The translations under genes and the position numbers were made by a program. A DNA stretch of 64,000 nucleotides, taken from NCBI RefSeq assembly GCF_014199935.1, contig NZ_JACHOP010000005.1, forward strand, positions 1-64,000, given 5' to 3'. The notes under the pieces were generated by a model, which saw only the letters and a program-made list of their open reading frames with translations, did not search any database and had not been told where the DNA came from. This DNA comes from Methylorubrum rhodinum (GTDB lineage: Bacteria; Pseudomonadota; Alphaproteobacteria; Rhizobiales; Beijerinckiaceae). Of the stretch, positions 34,061 through 43,770 are shown in pieces (within the stretch, counting starts at the first letter, position 1; each line of letters opens with the position of its first letter).

Positions 34061-35400
34061 GGCTTCTTCGGACGAGGGCCGCGCTCCTCCTGGCCTGCCT
34101 GGCTGGCCCCCTATCGGCGGGGGCGCAGGAAAACGCCGACGCCCTGCGACGGGCGCAGGAGGAGCGCGACCGGCGCGCCCAGGGCCTCAAGCAGATCGAG
34201 GACGCGCTCGCCGCCAGCGCCGGCAACCGCGCCGCGCTGGAGGCCGAGATCGCGGCGATCGGCACCGACCGGGCCAAGCTCAGCATGGCGCTGCTCGATG
34301 CCGGCCGTCAGGCCCAGGCGACCGAGGACCGTCTGAGCCGGCTGGAGGAGCGCCTGCGCTCGCTCACCGAGAGCGACGCGGCGATCCGCAAGTCGCTCGA
34401 TTCGCGCCGCGCCGTCATCGCCGAGATCCTGGCCGCGCTCCAGCGGATGGGCCGGCGCCCGCCGCCCGCCGTGCTGGTGCGGCCCGAGGACGTGCTCGCC
34501 GCGATCCGCACCTCCATGCTGCTCGGCGCCGTGGTGCCCGAACTGCGCGGCGAGGCCGAGACCCTGGCGGGCGACCTCGCCGAGCTGGTGCGGGTGCGCG
34601 GCCTCATCGCCGCCGACCGCGAGGCGCTGCGAAAGGATCTCGCCGGCTGGGCCGGCGAGCGGCAGCGCCTCGACGCGCTGGTCGCCGCCCGCCGCGCCCG
34701 GCAGGTCCAGATCGAGACCGACCTCACCCAGGAGCGCCGCAAGAGCACCGAACTCGGCACGCAGGCCAAGACCCTCAAGGACCTCGTCGATCGCATGGAG
34801 GGCGAGTTGTCCACCGCCCGCCGCGCCGCCGACGAGGCCCGCGCCGCGGAAGAGCGCGAGCAGCGCAAGACGCAGGAAAAGTTCGCCGCCGCCGGCGCCC
34901 GCGATCCGGCCAAGCTCGCCCCGAAGGTAAAGTTCGCCGAGGCCCGCGGCGATCTGCCCAGGCCGGTCAGCGGCACGCTGGTGCGCGGCTTCGGCCAGCC
35001 CGACGGGCAGAACGGCACCACCCGCGGCATCTCGCTGCGGACGCGGGCCAAGGCGGTGGTCTCCGCTCCGGCCGACGGCTGGGTCTCGTTCGCCGGGCCG
35101 TTCCGCTCGTACGGCCGTCTCTTGATCATCAACGCGGGCGACGGCTACTATCTCTTGTTGGCGGGCATGGACCAGATCAACGTCGAAGTCGGTCAGTTCG
35201 TGCTGGCGGGCGAACCGGTGGCCGCCATGGGCGAGGGTGGCGGCCCGGCTGTGTCGCAGGCGAGTGCTTCGTCGGCTGCGTCACAGAGGGACGATGATCG
35301 GAACGATCCCGTCCTGTACGTCGAGTTCAGGAAAGACGGCGGCTCCATCGACCCGGAGCCGTGGTGGGCGAGAAGTTCCAGCGAGAAGGTTCGCGGATAA
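34057..35400 (+). CDS. Murein hydrolase activator EnvC-like protein
   Basis: A 447-residue periplasmic protein: signal peptide (LLLACLAGPLSAGAQ), long coiled coil (about 25-275, rich in Glu, Arg, Ala), and a C-terminal LytM/M23 domain (about 305-445). The LytM zinc-binding His and Asp are missing (GTTRGISLRT and LLIINAGDGYYLLL), so it is a degenerate, non-hydrolytic form as in EnvC, which activates cell-division amidases. It overlaps rlmH by four bases and shares one base with ctpA (TAATG), so the three are coupled. Confidence 0.9.
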   Translation: MRLLRTRAALLLACLAGPLSAGAQENADALRRAQEERDRRAQGLKQIEDALAASAGNRAALEAEIAAIGTDRAKLSMALLDAGRQAQATEDRLSRLEERLRSLTESDAAIRKSLDSRRAVIAEILAALQRMGRRPPPAVLVRPEDVLAAIRTSMLLGAVVPELRGEAETLAGDLAELVRVRGLIAADREALRKDLAGWAGERQRLDALVAARRARQVQIETDLTQERRKSTELGTQAKTLKDLVDRMEGELSTARRAADEARAAEEREQRKTQEKFAAAGARDPAKLAPKVKFAEARGDLPRPVSGTLVRGFGQPDGQNGTTRGISLRTRAKAVVSAPADGWVSFAGPFRSYGRLLIINAGDGYYLLLAGMDQINVEVGQFVLAGEPVAAMGEGGGPAVSQASASSAASQRDDDRNDPVLYVEFRKDGGSIDPEPWWARSSSEKVRG

Positions 35401-36722
35401 TGCGCAAAGTGTCCCTCGTGTTGCTCGGCGCCGCCCTCGGCATCGGTGCATCGGCCGTGTCGACCCAGACCCAATTGCTGTCCGGCACCAGCGCGGTCGC
35501 GGCCTCCGCCGAGACCTACCGGCAGCTCAGCCTGTTCGGCGACGTGTTCGAGAAGGTCCGGACCGACTACGTCGAGAAGCCCGAGGAGTCGAAGCTCATC
35601 GAGTCGGCGGTCAACGGCATGCTGACCTCGCTCGATCCGCATTCGAGCTTCATGGACGCCAAGGCGTTCCGCGACATGCAGACCACCACCAAGGGCGAGT
35701 TCGGGGGCTTGGGCATCGAGGTCACGATGGAGGACGGCCTGATCAAGGTCGTCTCGCCGATCGACGACACCCCGGCCTCCAAGGCGGGGCTGCTGGCCAA
35801 CGACATCATCACCCAGATCGACGACGATCAGGTCCAGGGCCTCACCCTGAACCAGGCGGTCGACAAGATGCGCGGGCCGGTGAACTCGCCGGTGCGCCTC
35901 AAGATCACCCGCAAGGAAGCCAAGGATCCGATCGACGTCACGCTCAACCGCGACATCATCAAGATCCGGCCCGTGCGCTCGAAGGTCGAGGGCGGCGACA
36001 TCGGCTACGTGCGCCTGACCCAGTTCAACGAGCAGACCTTCGACGGCCTCAAGACCGCGATGGACAAGCTCCAGACCGAGATCGGCAACGACAAGCTCAA
36101 GGGCTACGTGGTCGATCTGCGCAATAACCCCGGCGGCCTGCTCGATCAGGCCGTGATGGTCTCCGACGCCTTCCTCGACCGCGGCGAGATCGTCTCGACC
36201 CGCGGCCGCAACCCCGACGAGACCCAGCGCTTCTCGGCCAAGGCCGGGGATCTGGCCAAGGGCAAGCCCATCGTCGTGCTGGTGAACGGCGGCGCGGCCT
36301 CGGCCTCCGAGATCGTGGCCGGCGCCCTGCAGGATCACAAGCGCGCGACCATCATGGGCACACGCTCCTTCGGCAAGGGCTCGGTGCAGTCGATCATCCC
36401 GCTCGGCGGCCAGGGGGCGCTCCGCCTCACCACCGCGCGCTACTACACGCCGTCCGGCCGCTCGATCCAGGCCAAGGGCATCGAGCCGGATCAGGAGGTG
36501 CTGCAGGAGGTGCCCGACGATCTCAAGGGCAAGGACGAGACCAAGGGCGAGGCCGGCCTGAAGGGCCACCTCAAGCAGAAGGACACCGAGGAGCGCGGCG
36601 GTTCCTCGGCCTACATCCCGCCGGACCCGGCCAAGGACAAGCAGCTCATCGCCGCGGTCGACTTCCTGCACGGCATCCAGAAGGGTGCAGCCAACGTGAC
36701 CAAGCCCGCGACCCAGAACTGA
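35400..36722 (+). CDS. ctpA: C-terminal processing peptidase (S41 family)
   Basis: A 440-residue periplasmic serine protease with an N-terminal signal or anchor (VSLVLLGAALGIGASAVS), a PDZ domain (about 85-165, GIEVTMEDGLIKVVSPIDD) and the S41 catalytic domain with Ser in GGAASASEIVAGAL and Lys in GTRSFGKGSVQS. It trims C-termini of envelope proteins, in many bacteria controlling peptidoglycan hydrolases. The start ATG overlaps the envC stop. The charged tail (KGKDETKGEAGLKGHLKQKD) is common in alphaproteobacterial CtpA. Confidence 0.94.
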   Translation: MRKVSLVLLGAALGIGASAVSTQTQLLSGTSAVAASAETYRQLSLFGDVFEKVRTDYVEKPEESKLIESAVNGMLTSLDPHSSFMDAKAFRDMQTTTKGEFGGLGIEVTMEDGLIKVVSPIDDTPASKAGLLANDIITQIDDDQVQGLTLNQAVDKMRGPVNSPVRLKITRKEAKDPIDVTLNRDIIKIRPVRSKVEGGDIGYVRLTQFNEQTFDGLKTAMDKLQTEIGNDKLKGYVVDLRNNPGGLLDQAVMVSDAFLDRGEIVSTRGRNPDETQRFSAKAGDLAKGKPIVVLVNGGAASASEIVAGALQDHKRATIMGTRSFGKGSVQSIIPLGGQGALRLTTARYYTPSGRSIQAKGIEPDQEVLQEVPDDLKGKDETKGEAGLKGHLKQKDTEERGGSSAYIPPDPAKDKQLIAAVDFLHGIQKGAANVTKPATQN

Positions 36723-36730
36723 TTTTTCCG

Positions 36731-36838
36731 AATGGCCGGGCGCGAAGAGCGCCCTGCGAAGCGGGCCTCGGCGTGAGCCGAGGCATCGAGCGGAGCGAGA
36801 GCCGGGGCCCGCGGAGGCGGGGTGGCGACCGAGGCCGA
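36731..36838. repeat. Dispersed repeat (family B, copy 2)
   Basis: Contains GCCGGGCGCGAAGAGCGCCC and GGGCCTCGGCGTGAGCCGAG, the reverse complement of the blocks at 24290-24368, followed by GAGCGGAGCGAGAGCCGGGG. It sits between ctpA and the DUF610 gene. Confidence 0.6.
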
Positions 36839-36850
36839 AAAAAGGAAATC

Positions 36851-36939
36851 AGAGCAATCGCCCTCGGCGATCGCTCTGGATTAGGAAAAGATTAACCATA
36901 GCGGCCCGCAATACCGGCTCAGACCGGTACTGCGGGCCG
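36851..36939. terminator. Two hairpins downstream of ctpA
   Basis: AGAGCAATCGC pairs with GCGATCGCTCT at 36851-36877 (one mismatch). CGGCCCGCAATACCGG pairs with CCGGTACTGCGGGCCG at 36902-36939 (one mismatch). Neither is followed by a T run, but the second is long and GC-rich and could end or attenuate the ctpA transcript before the DUF610 gene. Confidence 0.4.
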
Positions 36940-36999
36940 TTCGCGTTTCGCGGAAGCCCACGCCGGTCGCATGGTGAACTGGCAAGAGCGGGACGGCGG

Positions 37000-38217
37000 G
37001 TGAGCGAGTCGGCCGACGATATCCTGACGAAGCCCCTCGGGGTCGGGGCCAAGGGCGGCGCCAAGGCCGGCCTGAAAGATCGCCTGCCGCGCCCGAAAAC
37101 GGCGCATGTCGCGGGGGCGGCCTGCGCCGTCCTCGCCCTCCTGGCCGGGGGCGTCGCGCTGACCGGCGACCCGCGCGGCGGCGAGCCCCGCGCCGGCGCC
37201 GTCATCGAGCGGCGCGAACCGGCGCCCGTCGCCGCGCGCGTCGCCGAAGCGACACCGGAAAAACCGGCCGGCCCCTCCCAATCCGCCCAGGAAATCGAGC
37301 AGGCTTCCGGCGTGAGCGTGTTTCGCCCGGCCGGCGCCACGGCGCCCGACGCGCCGGTCATCATCCGCGTGCCGAACGCGAGCCAGATCCGCCTCAACCC
37401 CGCCCCCGATCCGCGCCTGACCGAGCGCGGCCGCAACGGTCCGCTGCCGAAGATCGGCGAAGGCAAGCAGCGCCCGCTCGACGTCTACGCCCGCCCGGAG
37501 GAGCCGGGCCAGGGGCCGCGCATCGCCATCCTCGTCTCGGGGCTCGGCATCGGGCAGGCGGCGACCCTCGGCGCCATCGCCCGGCTTCCGGCCGCGGTCA
37601 GCCTCGCGCTCTCGCCCTACGGCAGCGACCTCGACAAGACCGCGGCCCGCGCCCGCGAGGCCGGGCACGAAATCCTGGTCCAACTGCCGATGGAGCCGTT
37701 CGACTATCCCGACAGCGATCCGGGACCGCAGACGCTCCTCACAGGCTCGCGCCCGGCGGAAAACCTCGACCGGACGAGCTGGGCGCTCAGCCGCTTCCCC
37801 GGCATCGTTGGCGTGGTCAACCTCATGGGCGCCAAGTTCTCCGGCGAGGCCGGCGCGCTGGAGCCGGTGCTGAAGGAGATCGCGGGCCGCGGCCTCGGCT
37901 TCGTCGACGACGGCACCGTGACCCGGCCCCTCGTCGCCGGAGCAGCGGCCAAGACAAAGCTCCCGGCCGCCCGCGCCGAGATCGTGATCGACGCCGCCGC
38001 CCGGCCCGATGCCATCGACGCGGAACTGGCCCGCCTCGAAGCGCTTGCCCGCCAGAAGGGCTTCGTCCTGGCCTCGGCCAGCGCCGCACAGCTCACGATT
38101 GACCGCCTGTCGCGCTGGACCCGCGATCTGGAGGCCCGCGGCATCCGGCTGGTGCCGGTGAGCGCGGCCCTGCGTCAGGCCCCGTCCGTCGGAAAGCTAT
38201 CCAGCGCGGCGCCCTGA
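37000..38217 (+). CDS. Divergent polysaccharide deacetylase (DUF610/YibQ) family protein
   Basis: A 405-residue protein with a cytoplasmic N-terminus, one TM segment (about 35-55, VAGAACAVLALLAGGVALTG), a Pro/Ala-rich linker and a C-terminal YibQ-like domain (about 170-395) starting RIAILVSGLGIGQAATLGAI and including ILVQLPMEPFDYP and LGFVDDGT. The family resembles polysaccharide deacetylases with changed active site. The start is GTG 37000. In alphaproteobacteria this gene regularly follows ctpA and precedes rppH. Confidence 0.88.
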   Translation: MSESADDILTKPLGVGAKGGAKAGLKDRLPRPKTAHVAGAACAVLALLAGGVALTGDPRGGEPRAGAVIERREPAPVAARVAEATPEKPAGPSQSAQEIEQASGVSVFRPAGATAPDAPVIIRVPNASQIRLNPAPDPRLTERGRNGPLPKIGEGKQRPLDVYARPEEPGQGPRIAILVSGLGIGQAATLGAIARLPAAVSLALSPYGSDLDKTAARAREAGHEILVQLPMEPFDYPDSDPGPQTLLTGSRPAENLDRTSWALSRFPGIVGVVNLMGAKFSGEAGALEPVLKEIAGRGLGFVDDGTVTRPLVAGAAAKTKLPAARAEIVIDAAARPDAIDAELARLEALARQKGFVLASASAAQLTIDRLSRWTRDLEARGIRLVPVSAALRQAPSVGKLSSAAP

Positions 38218-38401
38218 GGTCCGTATCTCACGCTCTGCGCTGGCCCCACGATTCCCACGCATTGTTCGGAGCCGGGGCCCGCATTCGGTGTCGGCCGGCA
38301 CAGTTTCGGTACAATAGTTCGCGATGTCGTAACCTTTCGGTCGCCACATGGAAGCAGGGTCGCCGCTAAAACGGTGACGCGATGTCCGTTCGGAGCCGGC
38401 C

Positions 38402-40090
38402 GTGTCGTTTCCAGCCTTTTCGATCCGCAACAAGCTGATCGCCTCCTTCGCTCTCCTGACCGGTTTCCTCGTCGGCCTCGGCGTGCTGGGGCTCTTCAGC
38501 ATGGGGGTGCTGCGCGACCAAGCGCTGTCGATCGAGCGCAACTGGCTGCCGAGCGTACGGGCGCTGGGCGAGATCGACACCCTGTCGGCGCGCATGAACG
38601 GCGTCATGCTGCGCCACACCCAGGCCACCGAGCCGCAGATGCTGGCCGGCATGGAGAAGGATTTCGAGCGCTTCGGCGGCAAGATCGCGGAGCGGCAGGC
38701 CCTCTACCAGACGCTGATCGCCTCGCCCGAGGAGCAGGCGCTCTACGACGGCTACCGGGCCCAGCTCGCGGTGTTCGAAGCCGAGCGCGCCAAGGTGCTC
38801 GATCTGTCCCGCGCCGGGAAGAAGGCGGAGGCGTTCGCCTACTACGAATCCAAGGGTCTCGCGCCGCGCCGCGCGATGTCGAACGCCCTGGAGAAGCTGA
38901 TCGCCTTCAACAACGAGGGCGCCACCCGCGCCATGGCCGAGGGCGAGGCGACCTTCCAATGGGCCCGCAATGCGGCGCTCGCGGCGGTCGTCCTCGGCTT
39001 CGGGCTCTCGGGCGTGCTGGCCTTCCTGATCGTGCGCAGCATCGCCCGCGATATCGCCTCGGTGGTCCGGCCCATGCAGGCTCTGGCCGCGGGCGATCAC
39101 GACGCGGCGATCCCCCACCGCGGCGCCCGCACCGAGATCGGGACGATCGCCGACGGCGTGCAGGTGTTCAAGGACAGCCTGATCCGCATGCGCCGGCTGG
39201 AAGAGGAAACCGAATCGGCCCGCGCCGGAGCCGAGGCGCAGCGCAAGGCGGCGACCCGCGAGATGGCCGACGGCTTCGAGCGGGCGGTGGGCGGCATCGT
39301 CTCGCTCGTGTCCTCGGCCGCGACCGAGCTTCAGGCCACCGCCCAGGGCATGGCCGGCGCCGCGACCCAGACCGCGAGCCAGTCGGTCAGCGTCGCGGCG
39401 GCCGCCGAACAGGCCGCGACCAACGTCAACACCGTCGCCGCGGCGGCCGAGGAACTCGGCGCCTCGGTGCAGGAGATCGGCCGGCAGGTCGGCGGCTCGT
39501 CGATGCTGGCCCAGGCCGCCGTCGCCGAGGCGGCGCGGACGGAAGGGCATGTGCGCGAGTTGAGCGACGCGGTGGCCAAGATCGGCGACGTGGTGACGCT
39601 CATCACCACCATCGCGGGCCAGACCAATCTCTTGGCGTTGAACGCCACGATCGAGGCGGCCCGTGCCGGCGAGGCGGGGCGCGGTTTCGCGGTCGTCGCC
39701 GCGGAGGTAAAGGAACTCGCCAACCAGACCGCACGGGCCACGGAAGAGATCGCCGGCCAGATCGGCCGCATCCAGGGCACCACCGGGGCTGCCGCGGCGG
39801 CGATCGCCGGCATCACCGGCCGTATCGAGGAGATCAGCGGTGTCGCCGCCTCCATCGCGGCGGCGGTGGAGCAGCAGGGCGCGGCGACCCAGGAGATCGT
39901 CCGCAACGTCGCCCAGGCGGCGTCGGGCGCGGCCGAGGTGACGGGCAACATCGCGGGTGTGGCGAGCGCCGCCGAGGAAGCCGGCACCGCCGCCGATCAG
40001 GTGCTCGCGGCCTCGACCGAACTCTCCCGCCAATCCGAGCACCTGAACGGCGAGGTCGCCCGGTTCCTCGCGAGCGTGCGGGCGGCCTGA
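38402..40090 (+). CDS. Methyl-accepting chemotaxis protein
   Basis: A 562-residue receptor with TM1 (about 12-35), a four-helix-bundle periplasmic sensor (about 40-185), TM2 (about 190-212, [19 protein letters not shown]), a HAMP domain ([20 protein letters not shown]) and a cytoplasmic signalling domain with the hairpin tip [20 protein letters not shown]. It reports to CheA/CheW; the ligand is unknown. GTG 38402 is the start. It is placed between the DUF610 gene and rppH with its own 184-bp upstream gap, suggesting independent insertion and promoter. Confidence 0.95.
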   Translation: MSFPAFSIRNKLIASFALLTGFLVGLGVLGLFSMGVLRDQALSIERNWLPSVRALGEIDTLSARMNGVMLRHTQATEPQMLAGMEKDFERFGGKIAERQALYQTLIASPEEQALYDGYRAQLAVFEAERAKVLDLSRAGKKAEAFAYYESKGLAPRRAMSNALEKLIAFNNEGATRAMAEGEATFQWARNAALAAVVLGFGLSGVLAFLIVRSIARDIASVVRPMQALAAGDHDAAIPHRGARTEIGTIADGVQVFKDSLIRMRRLEEETESARAGAEAQRKAATREMADGFERAVGGIVSLVSSAATELQATAQGMAGAATQTASQSVSVAAAAEQAATNVNTVAAAAEELGASVQEIGRQVGGSSMLAQAAVAEAARTEGHVRELSDAVAKIGDVVTLITTIAGQTNLLALNATIEAARAGEAGRGFAVVAAEVKELANQTARATEEIAGQIGRIQGTTGAAAAAIAGITGRIEEISGVAASIAAAVEQQGAATQEIVRNVAQAASGAAEVTGNIAGVASAAEEAGTAADQVLAASTELSRQSEHLNGEVARFLASVRAA

Positions 40091-40170
40091 TCCGGAACCG
40101 ACGAGGCGCGCCGACCCCGGAGCACCGCCCTGGATAACGTATCCGGGACGGTGCGCCGGGGTCTTGCGCC

Positions 40171-40211
40171 GCATCGGCCCGAAAGCCGGAGGCCACCTTT
40201 CGGGCCGATGC
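40171..40211. repeat. Hairpin repeat with GCATCGGCCCGAAAG arms
   Basis: A perfect 15-bp inverted pair, GCATCGGCCCGAAAG and CTTTCGGGCCGATGC, with an 11-base loop containing CCGGAGGCC. Degenerate relatives occur at about 40861-40903 (CCCAAAAGCCGGCACCCACC) and 16473-16515 (CGAAAGCCGGAAACCACC). It follows the chemotaxis receptor gene and may terminate its transcript. Confidence 0.65.
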
Positions 40212-40263
40212 TCTCAGGTCGGCGTTGCCGCTGATGCGCGCGCCGTCCTATGGTCGCGCCGCC

Positions 40264-40833
40264 ATGACAAGCCCGAGCGACGACCTTCCGCCCCTGCCCG
40301 AGGGCGGCGCGCTGCCGTACCGGCCCTGCGTCGGCGTGGCCCTGTTCAACCCGGCGGGCCTCGTCTTCGTCGGCCGGCGCAGGAGCGAGGCGGGGCCCGA
40401 GCATGTCGCGGACGGCCATGCGTGGCAGATGCCGCAAGGGGGCATCGACGAGGGCGAGGCACCGCTCGCCGCGGCCCTTCGCGAGCTGCACGAGGAGACC
40501 AACGTCCCGGCCGAGGCCGTGACGCTCCTGGCCGAGGCCCGCGACTGGCTCGCCTACGACCTTCCCCCCGACGTGATGAAGCAGGCCTGGAAGGGCCGCT
40601 ACCGCGGCCAGCGGCAGAGATGGTTCGCCTTCGGCCTGACCGGTAGCGAGAACGTGATCGATGTCGAGGCGCCGGGCGGCGGTGCCCATAAGCCGGAATT
40701 CGATGCGTGGCGCTGGGAGCGGCTGGAGGCGCTGCCGGGCCTCGTCATCCCGTTCAAGCGGCCGGTCTACGAGGGCGTCGCCGCCGCCTTCGCCGGCCTG
40801 ACCGGCTGGCACCTCGCCGGAGCGCGGACGTGA
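40264..40833 (+). CDS. rppH: RNA pyrophosphohydrolase (Nudix)
   Basis: A 189-residue Nudix enzyme. The Nudix box is [20 protein letters not shown], preceded by AWQMPQ, which with [10 protein letters not shown] and [15 protein letters not shown] is diagnostic for RppH/IalA. It removes pyrophosphate from 5' ends of mRNA, starting decay, and is linked in some alphaproteobacteria to host-cell invasion. It normally belongs to the rlmH-envC-ctpA-DUF610 run; here a chemotaxis receptor intervenes. Confidence 0.93.
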   Translation: MTSPSDDLPPLPEGGALPYRPCVGVALFNPAGLVFVGRRRSEAGPEHVADGHAWQMPQGGIDEGEAPLAAALRELHEETNVPAEAVTLLAEARDWLAYDLPPDVMKQAWKGRYRGQRQRWFAFGLTGSENVIDVEAPGGGAHKPEFDAWRWERLEALPGLVIPFKRPVYEGVAAAFAGLTGWHLAGART

Positions 40834-40911
40834 GGCGGCCTTGCGCCCGAGCGCCTCGGCTTGTCCCAAAAGCCGGCACCCACCTCGTCAGACCGATGCT
40901 CTAAGCCGACG

Positions 40912-41562
40912 ATGCGCTGGTGGTCGATTCCCCTCCTGGCGGCGCTGGCTTGGCTCGCCTACACGCTGACGCCGTTCTGGTCGCTCTACGAACTCGCGCG
41001 CGCCGTGCAGGCGGGCGACGTGGCGGCGGTCGAGCGGCGGGTCAATTTCCGGACGCTGCGCCTCTCGCTCGCCCGGCAGGTCTCCGCCACCATCCGGGCC
41101 GAATCCGCCGCCGAGCCGCGGGAGCGGCAGCGCCTCGCCGATGCGGCGGCGGCGCTCGCCCTGCCCGTGGCCGAGGCGCTGGTGACGCCGAGGAACGTGG
41201 TCGATCTCCTCGACGACGGCTGGCCCCAGGCGCTCGACCTGCCCGAGGCCACCACCCGTCACGAGCGCCGCGACGGCCTGCGTATCCCCGATCTCGGCCG
41301 GGCGCTGCGCTACTACCTCGCCTCGGACCTGCGGGGCTTTCGCGCGGTGGTCATCCCCGTGCCGCCGGACCGGCCCCGCGCGGAGCAGTTCCGCATCCGC
41401 CTGCGCCTGCACGATTGGGGCTGGCGCATCGTCGACATCGAGCTGTCCGAGGACCTGCGCGGGCGTATCGCCGAGCGGATCGCCGCCGGGGTCGCCCGGC
41501 TGCGCGACAAGGCGGGGCAGGAGAAGGCCGCCCCCGAGCCGGCCCCGCCGCGCGGGCGCTGA
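40912..41562 (+). CDS. DUF2939 domain protein
   Basis: A 216-residue protein with an N-terminal TM segment or uncleaved signal (IPLLAALAWLAYTLTPFWSL) followed by LYELARAVQAGDVAAVERRVN, the DUF2939 signature. The rest has a mixed alpha/beta domain ending in GWRIVDIELS. The family is envelope-associated with unknown function. A degenerate palindromic repeat lies just upstream, between rppH and this gene. Confidence 0.8.
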   Translation: MRWWSIPLLAALAWLAYTLTPFWSLYELARAVQAGDVAAVERRVNFRTLRLSLARQVSATIRAESAAEPRERQRLADAAAALALPVAEALVTPRNVVDLLDDGWPQALDLPEATTRHERRDGLRIPDLGRALRYYLASDLRGFRAVVIPVPPDRPRAEQFRIRLRLHDWGWRIVDIELSEDLRGRIAERIAAGVARLRDKAGQEKAAPEPAPPRGR

Positions 41563-41664
41563 CATCGCGTGGCCGGTGACGCGGATGTCACTGGACGAAG
41601 GGCGGGCGCAGCTTAGGTTGAGACGGGCCGCCCTCAGAGCGGTTACGCTTCGCGGAGCGCACCC

Positions 41665-43611
41665 TTGAGCGCAGCGTCGGCCCCTTCTTCCCGAGACGGC
41701 TCCCACGGCAGTGCGGAGGCTTCGGACCACGGGCCCGAGCGCCGGCTCGGGGCCGGTCTGCTGCTGGCCACGCTCGGTGTCGTCTACGGCGATATCGGCA
41801 CGAGTCCGCTCTACGCCTTCAAGGAGACCGTGCGGGCGGCAAGCCACGGCCAGCCGCCGACGCCGGTGGCGGTGACGGGTGCGGTCTCGCTGATTCTCTG
41901 GTCGCTGATTTTGATCGTCTCGGTGAAGTACGCCGTGCTGATCCTGCGCGCCGACAACAAGGGCGAGGGCGGCATCGTCGCCATGCTGGCACTGCTGGGC
42001 GCGCGGCACGCCAAGCCCGGCTCGCGCCAGGGCCTGCTCCTCGTCGTCGGCCTCGTCGGCGCCGCGCTCCTCTACGGCGACGGGGCGATCACGCCCGCGA
42101 TCTCGGTGCTCTCGGCGGTCGAGGGCCTGAAGGTCGATGCGCCCGCGCTCGACCGCTACGTCGTGCCGATCACGATTCTGATCCTCATCGGCATCTTCAT
42201 GGTGCAGAGCCGGGGCGCGGCCTTCATCGGGCGCATCTTCGGGCCGGTGATGCTGGTGTGGTTCGTGGTGCTCGCGGCGCTGGGCATCGGCGGCATCATG
42301 GAGGCGCCGCAGATCCTGCGGGCGATCAATCCGCTGGCGGCGGTGGAGTTCGTCGGCCATGCCGGGCTCGGGGTCGGCTTCGCGATGCTGGGGGCGGCCT
42401 TCCTCGCGGTCACCGGCGGCGAGGCGATGTATGCCGATCTCGGCCATTTCGGCGCCAGGGCGATCCGCGCGGCGTGGTTCGGCCTCGTGCTGCCGGCGCT
42501 GATGATCCACTATTTCGGCCAGGGCGCGATCCTGCTCGCCGACCCCTCGGCCATGGAGAACCCGTTCTACCGCCTCGCCCCGGACTGGGCGCATTACCCG
42601 CTGATCGGTTTGGCGACGCTCGCCACCGTCATCGCCTCGCAGGCGATCATCTCCGGCGTGTTCTCGCTGACCCAGCAATCGGTGCAACTCGGCTTCCTGC
42701 CGCCGATGCGCGTGGTCCACACCGCGCCCGACGAGCGCGGCCAGATTTACGTGCCGACGGTGAACTGGCTGCTCGCCGCCGCCACCCTCTCGGCGGTTCT
42801 GATCTTCCGCTCCTCCGACGCGCTCGCCGGGGCCTACGGCATCGCCGTGTCGCTGCTCATGGCGATCACCACGCTGCTCGCGGGACTGGTCGCCCGCAAA
42901 TGGGGCTATGCGCTCTCCGCGGTCATCGCGGTCAACGGCTTCTTCCTCTTGATCGACCTGATCTTCCTCTCGGCCAACAGCGTGAAGATCATCGAGGGCG
43001 GCTGGTTTCCCCTGGTGCTCGCCGGCACGGTCGCGTTCCTGATGCTGACATGGCGCAAGGGCAACCTCTGCATGGAGGACTCGCGGATCAACCAGCGCCC
43101 GTCCGAGCCTGCCTTCATCGAGCGCCTGCGCACCGACCCGCCGATCACCCTGCCGGGCTCGGCCGCCTTCCTGTCCTCGGCCACGAACGGCATCCCGCTG
43201 CCGATGGTGCGCGTGGTGGACCGCCTCGGCGCGCTCCACGCCCGGGTCGTCATCATCACCGCCCTGTTCGAGGAAACGCCGACGGTGCCGCCACACGAGC
43301 GGGCCGAGGTGAGCGCGATCACCCCCGACATCCAGCGGGTGATCCTGCGCTACGGCTTCATGCAATCGGCCTCGATCCCCGAAGGCCTGCGCTGCGCCGT
43401 CTCCTCCGGCTGCCTGCCGGAGGAATTCACGCACGACCTCACGGTCTTCGTCGGCCACGAGACCATCATCCCGGTCGCGGACCGGCGCGGTATGTCGAAC
43501 TGGCGCGAGGCCCTGTTCGCGGTGATGCAGAACAACGCCGAGCACACCGGCGCCCATTTCGGCGTGCCGGCCCGTCAGGTGATCGAGATCGGGACCGAGA
43601 TCGAGATCTGA
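41665..43611 (+). CDS. kup: Low-affinity potassium uptake protein Kup
   Basis: A 648-residue HAK/KUP/KT transporter. VVYGDIGTSPLYAFKE is the family signature; about twelve TM helices span residues 30-475, including ALLYGDGAITPAISVLSAVE, and a cytoplasmic C-terminal domain follows. It carries out proton-coupled K+ uptake. The start is a TTG at 41665, putting 27 polar residues before the first helix. The gene stands alone, followed by a palindromic repeat. Confidence 0.96.
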   Translation: MSAASAPSSRDGSHGSAEASDHGPERRLGAGLLLATLGVVYGDIGTSPLYAFKETVRAASHGQPPTPVAVTGAVSLILWSLILIVSVKYAVLILRADNKGEGGIVAMLALLGARHAKPGSRQGLLLVVGLVGAALLYGDGAITPAISVLSAVEGLKVDAPALDRYVVPITILILIGIFMVQSRGAAFIGRIFGPVMLVWFVVLAALGIGGIMEAPQILRAINPLAAVEFVGHAGLGVGFAMLGAAFLAVTGGEAMYADLGHFGARAIRAAWFGLVLPALMIHYFGQGAILLADPSAMENPFYRLAPDWAHYPLIGLATLATVIASQAIISGVFSLTQQSVQLGFLPPMRVVHTAPDERGQIYVPTVNWLLAAATLSAVLIFRSSDALAGAYGIAVSLLMAITTLLAGLVARKWGYALSAVIAVNGFFLLIDLIFLSANSVKIIEGGWFPLVLAGTVAFLMLTWRKGNLCMEDSRINQRPSEPAFIERLRTDPPITLPGSAAFLSSATNGIPLPMVRVVDRLGALHARVVIITALFEETPTVPPHERAEVSAITPDIQRVILRYGFMQSASIPEGLRCAVSSGCLPEEFTHDLTVFVGHETIIPVADRRGMSNWREALFAVMQNNAEHTGAHFGVPARQVIEIGTEIEI

Positions 43612-43617
43612 GCCACC

Positions 43618-43733
43618 CCCGTCATTCCGGGGCGCCGCAGGCGAACCCGCAATCCACCCGTGATGCACGGCCTATGATGGGCGTCGCGGCCAGTCGTGGA
43701 TTCCGGGTTCGCTTCGCGCCCCGGAATGACGGG
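43618..43733. repeat. Palindromic repeat with CGTCATTCCGGGGC ends (family C, copy 2)
   Basis: The 18-bp ends CCCGTCATTCCGGGGCGC and GCGCCCCGGAATGACGGG are perfect inverted copies. It matches the element at 25060-25200, including the internal GGCGAACCCG/CAATCCAC and ATTCCGGGTT stretches. It lies between convergent genes. Confidence 0.85.
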
Positions 43734-43770
43734 TGTCAGGGGGGGCCACGTCGTCGGGCTCTCTCCACAC

